From assembly GCF_000720255.1 (NCBI RefSeq), contig NZ_JOJE01000020.1, positions 186,001-250,000 of the forward strand: 64,000 bases of DNA, in the 5' to 3' direction. The notes beneath the pieces were generated by a model. That model ran no database searches and was not told the DNA's origin. It worked only from the letters and a program-made list of their open reading frames with translations. How positions within the stretch are numbered: the stretch's first letter is position 1; each line of letters starts with the position of its first letter. The translations under genes were made by a program, and so were the position numbers. Below, piece after piece: positions 45,131 to 53,760 of this stretch. This DNA is from Streptomyces griseus subsp. griseus. GTDB lineage: Bacteria > Actinomycetota > Actinomycetes > Streptomycetales > Streptomycetaceae.

Positions 45131-46367
45131 CGAGGGCCCTCGCAGGTGGCCGCCGGACGGGGGTCTGGAGCTGGGCCGCGAGCCCCAGGTCGAGCTGTTC
45201 TGGGGCGAGGGCACAGGGCATCTCGCCGAGCGGCTGCCCATGGTGCCCCTGCTGGAGGCGGTGCTGGCCGGTGAACTGCGCGAGCACGCACGGGATCCGG
45301 ACTTCGGTTTCGTCCTGCTGTTCCACGACATCGAGGGCCGGGACCGCTACGAGGGGCCGCCGGAGATCGTCAACCTGCGTCCCGACTTCGGCCATCTGAC
45401 GGTGCTGGCGCACGTCGGGGACCGGGTGCTGTACCAGCAGCCGCACTCGGTGACCGGGCTGCTGGGTCCGGTGCTCGCGGCGCTGGCCCGCAGCATCGAT
45501 CCCGCCGCGCCGCGCTGGTCCTTCCGCGTCGACTCCGTCGCCCAGCGCGACTCGGCGGCCCGGCGCGGCCAACAGGACCGCGCGGACTACGGCGACTACG
45601 GCGACTTCGACCGCTACGACCTCTACGACCCGTACGACCGCTACGACGCCTACGACCGTCGGCGGCGCGGCGGTCCGCTCGACGGCCGGGACGCGTCCCG
45701 GCTGCCGCCGGTCGTGACGGGCACCGCCGATGTGGACGTCACCCGCTCCTCGCGGCTGTCGTTCGGTGTGCGCCGGGTGGAGGAGCCGGAGGCGCCGCGG
45801 ATCAGCTCCTCCGACCGGCACGGTGCGGGGCTGCCACAGCACCTGGAGGAGCGGCCGGTGACCGTGCTGCTGACGCCGCGGGTCCAGCGGCTGCTGGAGC
45901 ACGACCTGCGCTTGTCCCTGGAGGTCGAGGAGGGCGGCTTCCTCCTGGGCAAGGTGTACCGCAGACCGGACAGCGCGGACGGTCATGTGGTGATCGTCGA
46001 ACATGTGCTGCCGGCCGAGCACTCCGGGGCCTCGCACATGCACTTCACGTTCACGGGGGACTCCTTCCGCACCATGAGCCGTGTCATGGAGGAGCGTCAT
46101 CCCGAGGACCAGCTGCTCGGCTGGTACCACACGCATCTGTTCTCGGCGGTCGGCGGGATGGGACTGTCCCGCACCGACGTCGAGTTGCACCGGGCCACCT
46201 TCCGCCGCCCCTGGCAGGTCGCCGCACTGATCAACATCTCGGGCGGCCGCCGCGTCGTGCGCTGCTACAGCCGCTCCGAGAACTCCATGGAAGCGTGCCC
46301 CCTGTGGAGCCGGGATGACGACACTGCCCCTTACCGTCTCACGCGTCCTTCGCTGGGCCGCCGTTGA
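45120..46367 (+). CDS. JAB/JAMM metallopeptidase (deubiquitinase-like)
   Basis: 415 residues. The C-terminal part has a complete JAMM site: Glu270 (EEGGFLLG), His337-x-His339 (GWYHTHLFS) and Ser350-x2-Asp353 (LSRTD). Three extra residues lie between the second His and the Ser compared with the usual spacing. Residues about 1-130 form an alpha/beta domain of unknown role, and about 155-185 are Asp-Tyr repeats (DYGDYGDFDRYDLYDPYDRYD). Such enzymes cut isopeptide bonds or process the modifier. Start overlaps the E2 stop by 11 nt; its end overlaps the next gene by 53 nt. Confidence 0.87.
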   Translation: MAPDEGPRRWPPDGGLELGREPQVELFWGEGTGHLAERLPMVPLLEAVLAGELREHARDPDFGFVLLFHDIEGRDRYEGPPEIVNLRPDFGHLTVLAHVGDRVLYQQPHSVTGLLGPVLAALARSIDPAAPRWSFRVDSVAQRDSAARRGQQDRADYGDYGDFDRYDLYDPYDRYDAYDRRRRGGPLDGRDASRLPPVVTGTADVDVTRSSRLSFGVRRVEEPEAPRISSSDRHGAGLPQHLEERPVTVLLTPRVQRLLEHDLRLSLEVEEGGFLLGKVYRRPDSADGHVVIVEHVLPAEHSGASHMHFTFTGDSFRTMSRVMEERHPEDQLLGWYHTHLFSAVGGMGLSRTDVELHRATFRRPWQVAALINISGGRRVVRCYSRSENSMEACPLWSRDDDTAPYRLTRPSLGRR

Positions 46368-47247
46368 CCGCGCCGGCCCCCCACCGTCCGTGTCCGACGC
46401 CGCCGGACCGCGGCCCGGGGACGACGGCGACCCGGTGGCGGGGGTGGAACGGCTGGCCGCGGTGACGGCGGCCCGGCTGCGGCTGTCCGCCCCGCCGTTG
46501 GGCGACGGCGGGCCCGCCGGGCTCGGCGCGCTGCTGCTCGCCACCGCCGTGGCCCTGCGGCACGTTCCCGAGGTGGCCGGGATGGCCCTGGACGTGTCCG
46601 CTCCGGACTCCGCGGCGGATCTGCTGGCCCGGCACGGTCTGGTGCGCCGGGTCCGCTCCTGCGGTGACCCGGCGCTCGCGCCCGACGACAGACTGGGCGA
46701 CGAACTGCTGCGCCACTCACCCCTGACCGGGCTGCTGAGCGCGCCCGCGACCACGCCCGGCGCCGAGGCGGCCGCCGAGCAGGTCCTGGACCGGCTGCTC
46801 GGTCACCCCGAGGGCCGTACGACGGTCACCACCGCACTCGCGCCCCCGCCCACCGGCCCGCGCACGGCGCGCTGGCGCGCCCGGCTGCTGGAACGCCGCC
46901 GGTACACCGCCGAGGAACGGCGGTGGGTCCTCGACGTGTACGAGACGGCCCTGTTGCACCACGGGCCGGAACTGCGCCGTCGTACCGCCCACGCCACCGT
47001 GGTACTGGCGGGTGTCGGGCCCGTGCCGCCCGGCCCCGACGAGCGGGACACCGGGGCGGGCCGGGTGGTGGACGAGGCCGAGGCGCTCGCCGAGTGGTGG
47101 CGGCCGCTGGCGGTGCTCACCCACCGCCACGGCACGGAGCTGCGCGCCCGACCGCTGCTGGAGGGCTACGACGACGCCCTGGAGCTGTGCCGGATCCACC
47201 GGGGCGTGCTGGCCCGTACCGAACTGACCCGATTGGCGGCCCGGTGA
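46315..47247 (+). CDS. Unknown protein of the ubiquitin-like/AAA+ operon
   Basis: 310 residues, not recognised. It is Ala/Leu/Arg-rich and helical, with the notable stretch LERRRYTAEERRWVLDVYETALLHHGPELRRR near the middle. No membrane helix, cysteine cluster or nucleotide motif is evident. The 53-nt overlap with the JAMM gene and GTGA overlap with the AAA+ gene show that it is part of the same translationally coupled string; probably a structural or adaptor subunit. Confidence 0.7.
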   Translation: MTTLPLTVSRVLRWAAVDRAGPPPSVSDAAGPRPGDDGDPVAGVERLAAVTAARLRLSAPPLGDGGPAGLGALLLATAVALRHVPEVAGMALDVSAPDSAADLLARHGLVRRVRSCGDPALAPDDRLGDELLRHSPLTGLLSAPATTPGAEAAAEQVLDRLLGHPEGRTTVTTALAPPPTGPRTARWRARLLERRRYTAEERRWVLDVYETALLHHGPELRRRTAHATVVLAGVGPVPPGPDERDTGAGRVVDEAEALAEWWRPLAVLTHRHGTELRARPLLEGYDDALELCRIHRGVLARTELTRLAAR

Positions 47248-49091
47248 GTGACATTCCCTACGAGGTGAAGGTGGTGGCCCGTTCCGAGGCCGAACGGAAC
47301 GAGCTGCTGGGGGCGGCCCCGACGCTGTCGCTGCGGGACGTGCTGGCCTCCGGCGGCTACCGGCTCGTGGAGGACGTGCCGGAGGAGTTGTTCGACCTGC
47401 CGTGGGAACGGTTCGCGCCGGACTGCGTGGTGGAGGGCCGTACGGAGTCCGGGGCGGGACCGTCCGAGGCGGTGCCGGACCGGCAGGCGGAGCATCCGGC
47501 CGAGCTGAGGGACGGTCAGGCGGTGCGGTTCGCCTACTGGGAGCACATCGAGCAGGTGGCCTCGCTGCTGCGCAACGGCCTGCCGGTCCTCGTCGTCACC
47601 GAGAAGCTGGTCGTCACCCACTTGTGGACCGAGATGACCTCGAGCGCGGATCTCCGTCCGGTGCTGCTGGAGGACCCGCAGGGCGCGGCCGCCGCGGCCG
47701 TCGAGGATCCCCCGGCCGGTCAGGAGGTGGCCGTGCTGTCAGGGATGGTGGACCCCCTGCGCGCCGAGGCCGGCGTCCGCGCCGACCGGCTGACCCAGCT
47801 GCGCGGCCTGCTGGAGCGCCACAAGGACGGGGACGTCATCGTCCTGCCGCATCTCGATCTGCTCTGCGGCGGCCAGGACCTGGGGCGGCACGCCGAGGCC
47901 AGGGAACTCGTGGAGCTGCTGTACGAGTACCCGGACCGGCTGGTGCTCGCCTTCGCCGACACCTCGCTGCCGCTGCCGCACGTGCTCGCCGAACGGTTCA
48001 GCGTCCGTGTCTCCATCTCCGGTGTCCCGCCCACGGTCCCGGTGCCGCACCGGCCGGACGCCCCCAGGGTCCCGCTCGGCGTCGCGCTGGTCACGGCGGA
48101 CGAGGCGAACTGCTTCGAGAACTTCAGCCCTCGGGACTTCCACAAGCACGTGGCCGGTCTCAACCCGGTGCGGATGCGTCAGGCGATGCGCTACGCCCAC
48201 CAGGTGCACAGCGAGCCCCGTCCCGAGGGCGGCCGCCCCTCGGTGCGGGACCTGCGGGGCACCCTGCGCTCCTTCAAGGCGAAGCAGTCCACCATGTTCG
48301 AGGTGCCCGACGTCACGCTCGCCGACATCGGCGGCTACGACGACGTCAAGAGGGAGATCGAGCAGGCCCTGGCCATTGTCACCGGCGCCCGGCAACTGCC
48401 CGCCGAACTGGAGTCGGTGCGGGGTGAGTTGGTGCCGCGCGGCTTCATCCTGCACGGCAAGCCGGGCACCGGCAAGACGCTCTTCGCCAAGGCGATCGCC
48501 AACATCATGGACGCGACCATCCAGGTCGTCTCGGGCCCCGAGGTACTGAACATGTACGTCGGTGAGAGCGAGCGGATGGTGCGCGAGGTGTTCGCCGCGG
48601 GCCGGCGCAGCGCGCCCTCGGTGATCGTCTTCGACGAGTTCGACGCGATCGCCTCGGCCCGCAGCAATCGCCAGGACGGCGGCACGCGGGTCGGCAACAG
48701 CGTGGTGGCGCAGATCCTCACCGAGATGGACGGCTTCCGTCCCGAGGTGCAGATGCTGGTCATCGGCACCACGAACCGCATCGACATGATCGACGCGGCC
48801 CTCCAGCGGCCCAGCCGGTTCCGCAGCATCCACATCGAACTGCCCGACCTGGCCGCCCGGCGTCAGATCCTGCGGCACCACGCGGGCCGCTACCACGTGA
48901 AGATCGAGGACGAACTGTTGGAACTGATCAGCGGCGCGACCGACCTCTGGAACGGAGACGAACTGCGTTCCCTGATGCGGGACGCCGCCATCGAGGAGAA
49001 CCTGCACCGCAGGCCGCCCACCGCGCTCCAGATGGGCAAGCTGGTCGGCCGCATCCAGCACGAGCGCCGTCAGCGCAAGGCGGAACAGTGA
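47244..49091 (+). CDS. FtsH/Cdc48-like AAA+ ATPase with an inactive first half
   Basis: 615 residues. The C-terminal AAA+ module is complete: Walker A GKPGTGKT at 405-412, Walker B IVFDEFDAI with Asp464-Glu465, and the second region of homology GTTNRIDMIDAALQRPSRF. The segment before residue 330 has AAA-like traces (DGDVIVLPHLDLLCGG, VLAFADTSLP) but no Walker A, so it looks like a degenerate AAA+ domain. I see no membrane helix or protease domain. It likely unfolds or remodels modified targets together with the JAMM and MoxR proteins. Confidence 0.87.
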   Translation: MSDIPYEVKVVARSEAERNELLGAAPTLSLRDVLASGGYRLVEDVPEELFDLPWERFAPDCVVEGRTESGAGPSEAVPDRQAEHPAELRDGQAVRFAYWEHIEQVASLLRNGLPVLVVTEKLVVTHLWTEMTSSADLRPVLLEDPQGAAAAAVEDPPAGQEVAVLSGMVDPLRAEAGVRADRLTQLRGLLERHKDGDVIVLPHLDLLCGGQDLGRHAEARELVELLYEYPDRLVLAFADTSLPLPHVLAERFSVRVSISGVPPTVPVPHRPDAPRVPLGVALVTADEANCFENFSPRDFHKHVAGLNPVRMRQAMRYAHQVHSEPRPEGGRPSVRDLRGTLRSFKAKQSTMFEVPDVTLADIGGYDDVKREIEQALAIVTGARQLPAELESVRGELVPRGFILHGKPGTGKTLFAKAIANIMDATIQVVSGPEVLNMYVGESERMVREVFAAGRRSAPSVIVFDEFDAIASARSNRQDGGTRVGNSVVAQILTEMDGFRPEVQMLVIGTTNRIDMIDAALQRPSRFRSIHIELPDLAARRQILRHHAGRYHVKIEDELLELISGATDLWNGDELRSLMRDAAIEENLHRRPPTALQMGKLVGRIQHERRQRKAEQ

Positions 49092-50263
49092 CGTCGCCCC
49101 CCGCCGCCGGCGCCGGTCCGGCACAGCTCGGCTGGGACGCGGAGGACCTGCGGGCCATCCGCACGCTGCACACCCTCGGCCGCAGCGTGGAGCTGCATTT
49201 CACGGGCCGTCGGCAGGCGTTGGACCTGCTGAAGATCGCGGTCGTCGCCCAGGAGCACGTGCTGCTGCTGGGCCCGCCCGGAACCGGCAAGACCGATCTG
49301 GTGTCCCGGTTCGCGGCCGGTCTCGGCACCCACCCCTTCATCCGGCTGCTCACCCGTTTCACCGAGCCCGCCGAGCTGTTCGGCCCGATGGACGTGGTCG
49401 CCTTCCGCGACGGCCGTCACGTGGTCCGCACCGAGGGCATGCTGCCGGAGGCGTCGATCGTCTTCCTGGACGAGGTGTTCCAGTGCGGCAGCCCGATCCT
49501 CAACACGCTGCTGACGGTGATGAACGAGCGGCTGTTCCGGCACGGCGGGGGAACCGTCAAGGTGCCGCTGATCAGCCTGATCGGGGCCGCCAACACACTG
49601 CCCCGCGACCCGTCCCTGCTGGCCTTCGCGGACCGGTTCCTGCTGCGGCTGCACGTGACACCGGTGGCGGAGAGCCGCCTCGAGGACCTGCTCGCGGCGC
49701 ACTTCGCACCGCCACCGCCGGACGCCGCGCAGCGGGCCGACGGGCAGACCTACGTCGACAAGGACTCCCTGGACCGGCTCGGCCGCCAGGCGGCCCGCGT
49801 CGATCTGAGCGGGGTGACCGCCGCCTACCAGGCGCTGATCCGCGAACTGCTCGGGCAGGGGGTGGCCCTGTCGGACCGGCGGATCATCCGCGGCACCCGG
49901 CTGGTGGCGGCCGCCGCGATGCTCGACGAGCGGGTGCGGGCCGTGCCCGGCGACCTGTGGCCGCTGCGCCACTTCTGGTCCGATCCGGTGCACGAGCCGG
50001 TGGTGGCGGAGGCGGTGAGCCGGTTGGGCGGTGACGACGGCGCGCGGCAGGCACGGGGGCGCGACCCGCAGGCCGTCCTGGCGGACGCCCGGATCCTGTT
50101 CCGCCGACTGGGATCGGACCCCTCCCCCGCCGCCACGGAGGCGACACTGCGCGGCCTGAACAGACTGCGGCGGGAGCTGGAGGCACATCATCCGGGCAAT
50201 GGGGCCGCACGGGACGAACTGGGCACTATCATCACCAACACGCTTGAGTTCCTTCCCCGTTGA
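49088..50263 (+). CDS. MoxR-family AAA+ ATPase
   Basis: 391 residues. Walker A GPPGTGKT at 62-69, the MoxR stretch RLLTRFTEPAELFGPMDV, Walker B VFLDEVFQ with Asp128-Glu129 and sensor-like LIGAANTLPRD. MoxR proteins act as chaperones with vWA partners. A WD40-vWA-like gene is at the end of the same operon. Start GTG overlaps the previous stop (GTGA). Confidence 0.9.
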   Translation: MTSPPAAGAGPAQLGWDAEDLRAIRTLHTLGRSVELHFTGRRQALDLLKIAVVAQEHVLLLGPPGTGKTDLVSRFAAGLGTHPFIRLLTRFTEPAELFGPMDVVAFRDGRHVVRTEGMLPEASIVFLDEVFQCGSPILNTLLTVMNERLFRHGGGTVKVPLISLIGAANTLPRDPSLLAFADRFLLRLHVTPVAESRLEDLLAAHFAPPPPDAAQRADGQTYVDKDSLDRLGRQAARVDLSGVTAAYQALIRELLGQGVALSDRRIIRGTRLVAAAAMLDERVRAVPGDLWPLRHFWSDPVHEPVVAEAVSRLGGDDGARQARGRDPQAVLADARILFRRLGSDPSPAATEATLRGLNRLRRELEAHHPGNGAARDELGTIITNTLEFLPR

Positions 50264-50306
50264 GCGGGGAAGCGACCGGGCCCCGTACGGGGGGAGCCGA
50301 CAGGAC

Positions 50307-51104
50307 ATGTGCAATCCACGCCGAGTCAGAGTCACCGCGACGCGGGAGGTCGCCGAGGCCTGGCAGGTCGAGCTGGAGCGCCGGGTCGCCCTCAGCGACA
50401 CCGTCGTCAGCGAACTGGAGATCTCCTACCCCTTCGGCGGCACCCTGGGCGACCGCACCCGCGCGGTCTTCGAGGCCGCCCTCGCCCGGGATCCGCACTG
50501 GCGGGAGACGAGCGACGGCGCCCATGAACTGCCGCTCGCCGACGGCCTGGTGACATACCGGTCGGCGGACGGCACGCTCGTGGTGCGGGCCCGGCTGACG
50601 GACACCGCGCGCGCCGAGGGGGTGGCGGCCGAGACCCTGCGCGGCACGGTCACGGACGTGGCGCACGGCGAGGGCGAGGGCCGCTACTACGACGACAACT
50701 ACCGCGGCAGGACCCGGCGGGCCGCCGACGCGGAGGCCCGCAGGATCGCCGAGTCGGCGGCGGAGCGCAACGCGCGGGCGCTGCTCGCCGGCGTGCGCCG
50801 CCGCGCCCAGGAGGCCTCCGCGGTCGCTGAGCGGGGTGCCGAGGACCGCGTACGGCAGGCGGCCACCGCGGACGCCGCCGCGCACTTGGAGGCCGAGCGG
50901 GCCCGGGTGCGCGAGGAACTCGACGCCCGCAACCGGGTCCGGGTGGAGCAGCTGGGGCAGGAGGCGTTGCGGGCGGTGAACGCCGTACTGGCGCTGGCGT
51001 ACCGGGAGGCGCTGCTCGCCTTCGCACGGGAGCAGGGGGCCCGCGCCGTCAAGGTCGACGAGTCGGAGGACTCGATCGCCGTCGAGTTCGAGATGGGGAG
51101 CTAG
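50307..51104 (+). CDS. Ternary-system accessory protein with coiled coil
   Basis: 265 residues starting MCNPRRVRVTATREVAEAWQ, which is like the small conserved partner found beside MoxR and FtsH-like genes in FtsH-vWA-MoxR ternary systems. Residues 20-130 are alpha/beta; 140-235 form a long charged helix (RAADAEARRIAESAAERNARALLAGVRRR) likely to be coiled coil. The ATG at 50307 lies 44 nt after the MoxR stop with GGGGGGAG upstream. Function not known. Confidence 0.7.
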   Translation: MCNPRRVRVTATREVAEAWQVELERRVALSDTVVSELEISYPFGGTLGDRTRAVFEAALARDPHWRETSDGAHELPLADGLVTYRSADGTLVVRARLTDTARAEGVAAETLRGTVTDVAHGEGEGRYYDDNYRGRTRRAADAEARRIAESAAERNARALLAGVRRRAQEASAVAERGAEDRVRQAATADAAAHLEAERARVREELDARNRVRVEQLGQEALRAVNAVLALAYREALLAFAREQGARAVKVDESEDSIAVEFEMGS

Positions 51105-51106
51105 CC

Positions 51107-51424
51107 ATGCGGGTCAGAGTGCGCTTCCGCTTCAACACGGTCTCCGGCGAGGTGGAGCTCTTCCAGATCGACGACATCGGCGCGGAGGAGGCGGACGGGA
51201 CGGAAGGGGCCCGCTCGCGCGGGGCGGCGCACGACGCGGAGCACGACCGGATCAGCGCGGAGATCGGCGCGGTCACCGCCCGCCGGCCCGACGTCGAGGA
51301 GGTACGGCCGGTGGTGGCCGGCGTCCCGTTCGATCCCACGCGGTGGTCGCGGATACGTCCGGTCAGCAACAGGAGCGAGGAGTCCGAACCCGACGTCGAG
51401 ACGGGAGAGCTGGGCGCGCAGTGA
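51107..51424 (+). CDS. Small ternary-system accessory protein
   Basis: 105 residues. The N-terminus has alternating beta-strand character (MRVRVRFRFNTVSGEVELFQID), followed by an acidic disordered tail with FDPTRWSRIRPV near the end. It sits 2 nt after the coiled-coil protein gene and overlaps the next gene (GTGA). No known family is certain; the invariant placement suggests a dedicated component. Confidence 0.65.
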   Translation: MRVRVRFRFNTVSGEVELFQIDDIGAEEADGTEGARSRGAAHDAEHDRISAEIGAVTARRPDVEEVRPVVAGVPFDPTRWSRIRPVSNRSEESEPDVETGELGAQ

Positions 51425-52131
51425 GCAAGAGGGTCCATCTGCTGCTGCGAGCGGCCCGCGCCTACGCGGAGGCGGGCGCGCACGCCGAAGCGGCCCGCTG
51501 CTACGACACGCTCGGCTGGCGCTGGAGCGCGGCGGACGCCTACCACCGCGCGGGCGATCTGGAACACGCCGCCGAGACCTACCGCAGGGCCGGCCACCCG
51601 GAGCGTGCCGCCCGCTGCTTCCGGCTGCTCGGCCGCCCCGACCGGGCCGCCCGGTGCTGGCAGGAGACGGGCAGCCCGCTGGAGGCGGGATGGGAACTGC
51701 TGGTCGCCGACCTGACCGAGGCGGCCGCCCCGCTGCTGGCCGCCGCCGCCCGCACCCCGCCCACCGCACCCGCTCCGCTGCTGCGGCTGGCCCTCGCGCG
51801 AGCGCTGTACCGCTGGACCGTGGAAGGCGGCGGCCGGGGTCGGGCCGTGGGCACCGGAATGCTGTTGGGGCTGCTGGCGGAGGTCGAGCAGGGAATCCTC
51901 ACCGTGTCCTCGCGCATCGAGCGGCTGCGGCTGCTGGAGTGGGGGGTGGAGACGGCCGACCGGATCGGCCGCTTCGACGTGTCCGCCGCGCTGTTCGGCG
52001 CCGCGCACCGGCCGCGCCAGGACCAGTCGGCCGCCCGTGCCGAGGTGCTGGCCCAGTGGCAGGAGTGGGCGGCCCTGCGGTTGGGCGGTACGGCCTGGCT
52101 GCCCCTCCCCGACACCACCGTGGCGGGGTGA
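51421..52131 (+). CDS. TPR/SNAP-like helical repeat protein
   Basis: 236 residues. The first 90 form short helical hairpins with a repeating Ala-Arg-Cys/Tyr pattern (AARAYAEAGAHAEAARCYDTLG, AADAYHRAGDLEHAAETYRRAG, AARCFRLLGRPDRAARCWQETG), as in TPR or alpha-SNAP-like scaffolds. The remainder is helical. Probably a protein-interaction scaffold of the complex. GTG start overlapping the previous stop. Confidence 0.72.
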   Translation: MSKRVHLLLRAARAYAEAGAHAEAARCYDTLGWRWSAADAYHRAGDLEHAAETYRRAGHPERAARCFRLLGRPDRAARCWQETGSPLEAGWELLVADLTEAAAPLLAAAARTPPTAPAPLLRLALARALYRWTVEGGGRGRAVGTGMLLGLLAEVEQGILTVSSRIERLRLLEWGVETADRIGRFDVSAALFGAAHRPRQDQSAARAEVLAQWQEWAALRLGGTAWLPLPDTTVAG

Positions 52132-52134
52132 GCC

Positions 52135-53760
52135 GTGTCCGACTTCCTGGGCCGTCCCCGGCGCCGCCCCGGTGACGACGTACGCCCCGCGCGGACCGCC
52201 GCGGCGAGTCGTGCGGACCGCTGGCGCAGCGCCGGCCGCTTCGGTTCCGCCCGCCAGACGCTGGCGGCCCTGGGTTCGCTGTACGCGGCGGGCGCGGCGG
52301 ACTGGGTGTGCCACCGCGGACCCGGTGGGGCGCGGGGCGAGGCGCCGGCGTACTGGCTGCTCACCACCGCGCACGGGCCGGTGGCCGCCGATGTGATCGC
52401 GCTGCACGGCGGGGAGCCCGTGCCGGTGGACAGCCCGCGGACGCACGACCTGGGCGAGGTGCGGTCCTGGCCGGAGGTGACGGCGGTGGAGCTGTTGGCC
52501 GCCTTCCCCACCCACGGCCCGCCGACCATGGGCCACCCGCTGCTGTACGTGCTGACGGCGCCCGCCCTGCTGCGGACCGTGGTGCGCCACGCGCGGTCCG
52601 CTCAGGCCGACATCTCCCTCGTACGAGCCTCGGCGCGTCCGCTGTTCCCGCGGGTGCGGCCCGGCACGGAGGAGGAGCGGCTGCTGGTGCTGCTGAGCGC
52701 CCCGGCGGACCCGGCCCTCGACCATTCGGCCCCCGAGGCTCCGGACCGCGCGGTCCCCGGCGGTCTCGTGCACTCCCTGGTGTCGCTGCCCCGTACGTCC
52801 GTGTGCCGTCCGGCCGCCCACTGCGCGCGACTCCTCCTCGACGTACGGCACGATCCGCCGCTGGACGAGGAGTTGCTGCGGCCCGCGATCGCCGACGGGG
52901 AGTTGTGGCTGCTCGGCGACTCGGGTGAGCAGCCGCCGGTGGCGCTGCGACTGCTGGGGGCTCCGGCGCCACTGCGGGTGGAGGCCCCGCTGGACGCGCC
53001 CGCGCCTGCCGTACGGCGGGCGGCCGGCCCCGCGGCCGAGCCGCCCGGGACACGGTTGCGGGTGGTGCCGGACGCGGAGGCCGGCACGGGGGTCGACGCG
53101 GTGCTGCTCACGGATCCCGAACTTCCCCTGCTGCGCCGCTATCTGATGGGCCGTCCGTTGGCGGAGCAGGCGTTCCTCGCGCTGGGGGACGGCACGCACC
53201 TCCTCGTCGACGCGTCGGGGTGGGTGGCGTCCGTGCCCTTCGGCGTGCCGCTGCGCCGGGTGGGCCCGGGTGCCTGCTTCGTCCAGTCCGGGCACGCGCT
53301 CACCCCGCCGCTGCCGCCGGGTGCCCGGATCCGGTCGCTCGGGCTGCGGGCGGGGGTCGCCGTGGTGTGCCGGGAGGCGGGCCGGTCCGAGTTCCGGCTC
53401 GACCCGCTCGTACCGGTGTGGACGCTGTGGGCCCCCGAGGAGCCACCGGCCGTACCGCCCGCGCTGTCCCGCACGGCCCACGAACTCCTCACGCTGTTCG
53501 AGACGCTGATGGAAGATCGGGCGGGACGGACCGGCCCGGGGGACGCCACGGCGCCGCCCGGCGCGCCCGAGGCGTCCGAGGCGTTGCGGGGAGCCGAAGG
53601 GGCGGAGGAGGACCCTACGACCGCGCTCGCCCGGGCCGCCCGGTTGCGGGCCGAGGGACATCTCCCGGAGGCCGCGGAGGCGTTCCGGACGGCCGGGGAT
53701 CCGCTGCAAGCGGGCCGGCTCTTCGAACAGGCGGCACTACGGCTCGGAGAGGCGGAGTGA
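52135..53760 (+). CDS. Large ternary-system component, unknown fold, TPR-like end
   Basis: 541 residues. The main body is Leu/Pro/Arg-rich alpha/beta with no motif I recognise. The end (TALARAARLRAEGHLPEAAEAFRTAGDPLQAGRLFEQAALRLG) repeats the helical pattern of the preceding TPR-like protein, so the two may stack or share a partner. GTG start 3 nt after the preceding stop; its own stop overlaps the WD40 gene (GTGA). Confidence 0.68.
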   Translation: MSDFLGRPRRRPGDDVRPARTAAASRADRWRSAGRFGSARQTLAALGSLYAAGAADWVCHRGPGGARGEAPAYWLLTTAHGPVAADVIALHGGEPVPVDSPRTHDLGEVRSWPEVTAVELLAAFPTHGPPTMGHPLLYVLTAPALLRTVVRHARSAQADISLVRASARPLFPRVRPGTEEERLLVLLSAPADPALDHSAPEAPDRAVPGGLVHSLVSLPRTSVCRPAAHCARLLLDVRHDPPLDEELLRPAIADGELWLLGDSGEQPPVALRLLGAPAPLRVEAPLDAPAPAVRRAAGPAAEPPGTRLRVVPDAEAGTGVDAVLLTDPELPLLRRYLMGRPLAEQAFLALGDGTHLLVDASGWVASVPFGVPLRRVGPGACFVQSGHALTPPLPPGARIRSLGLRAGVAVVCREAGRSEFRLDPLVPVWTLWAPEEPPAVPPALSRTAHELLTLFETLMEDRAGRTGPGDATAPPGAPEASEALRGAEGAEEDPTTALARAARLRAEGHLPEAAEAFRTAGDPLQAGRLFEQAALRLGEAE

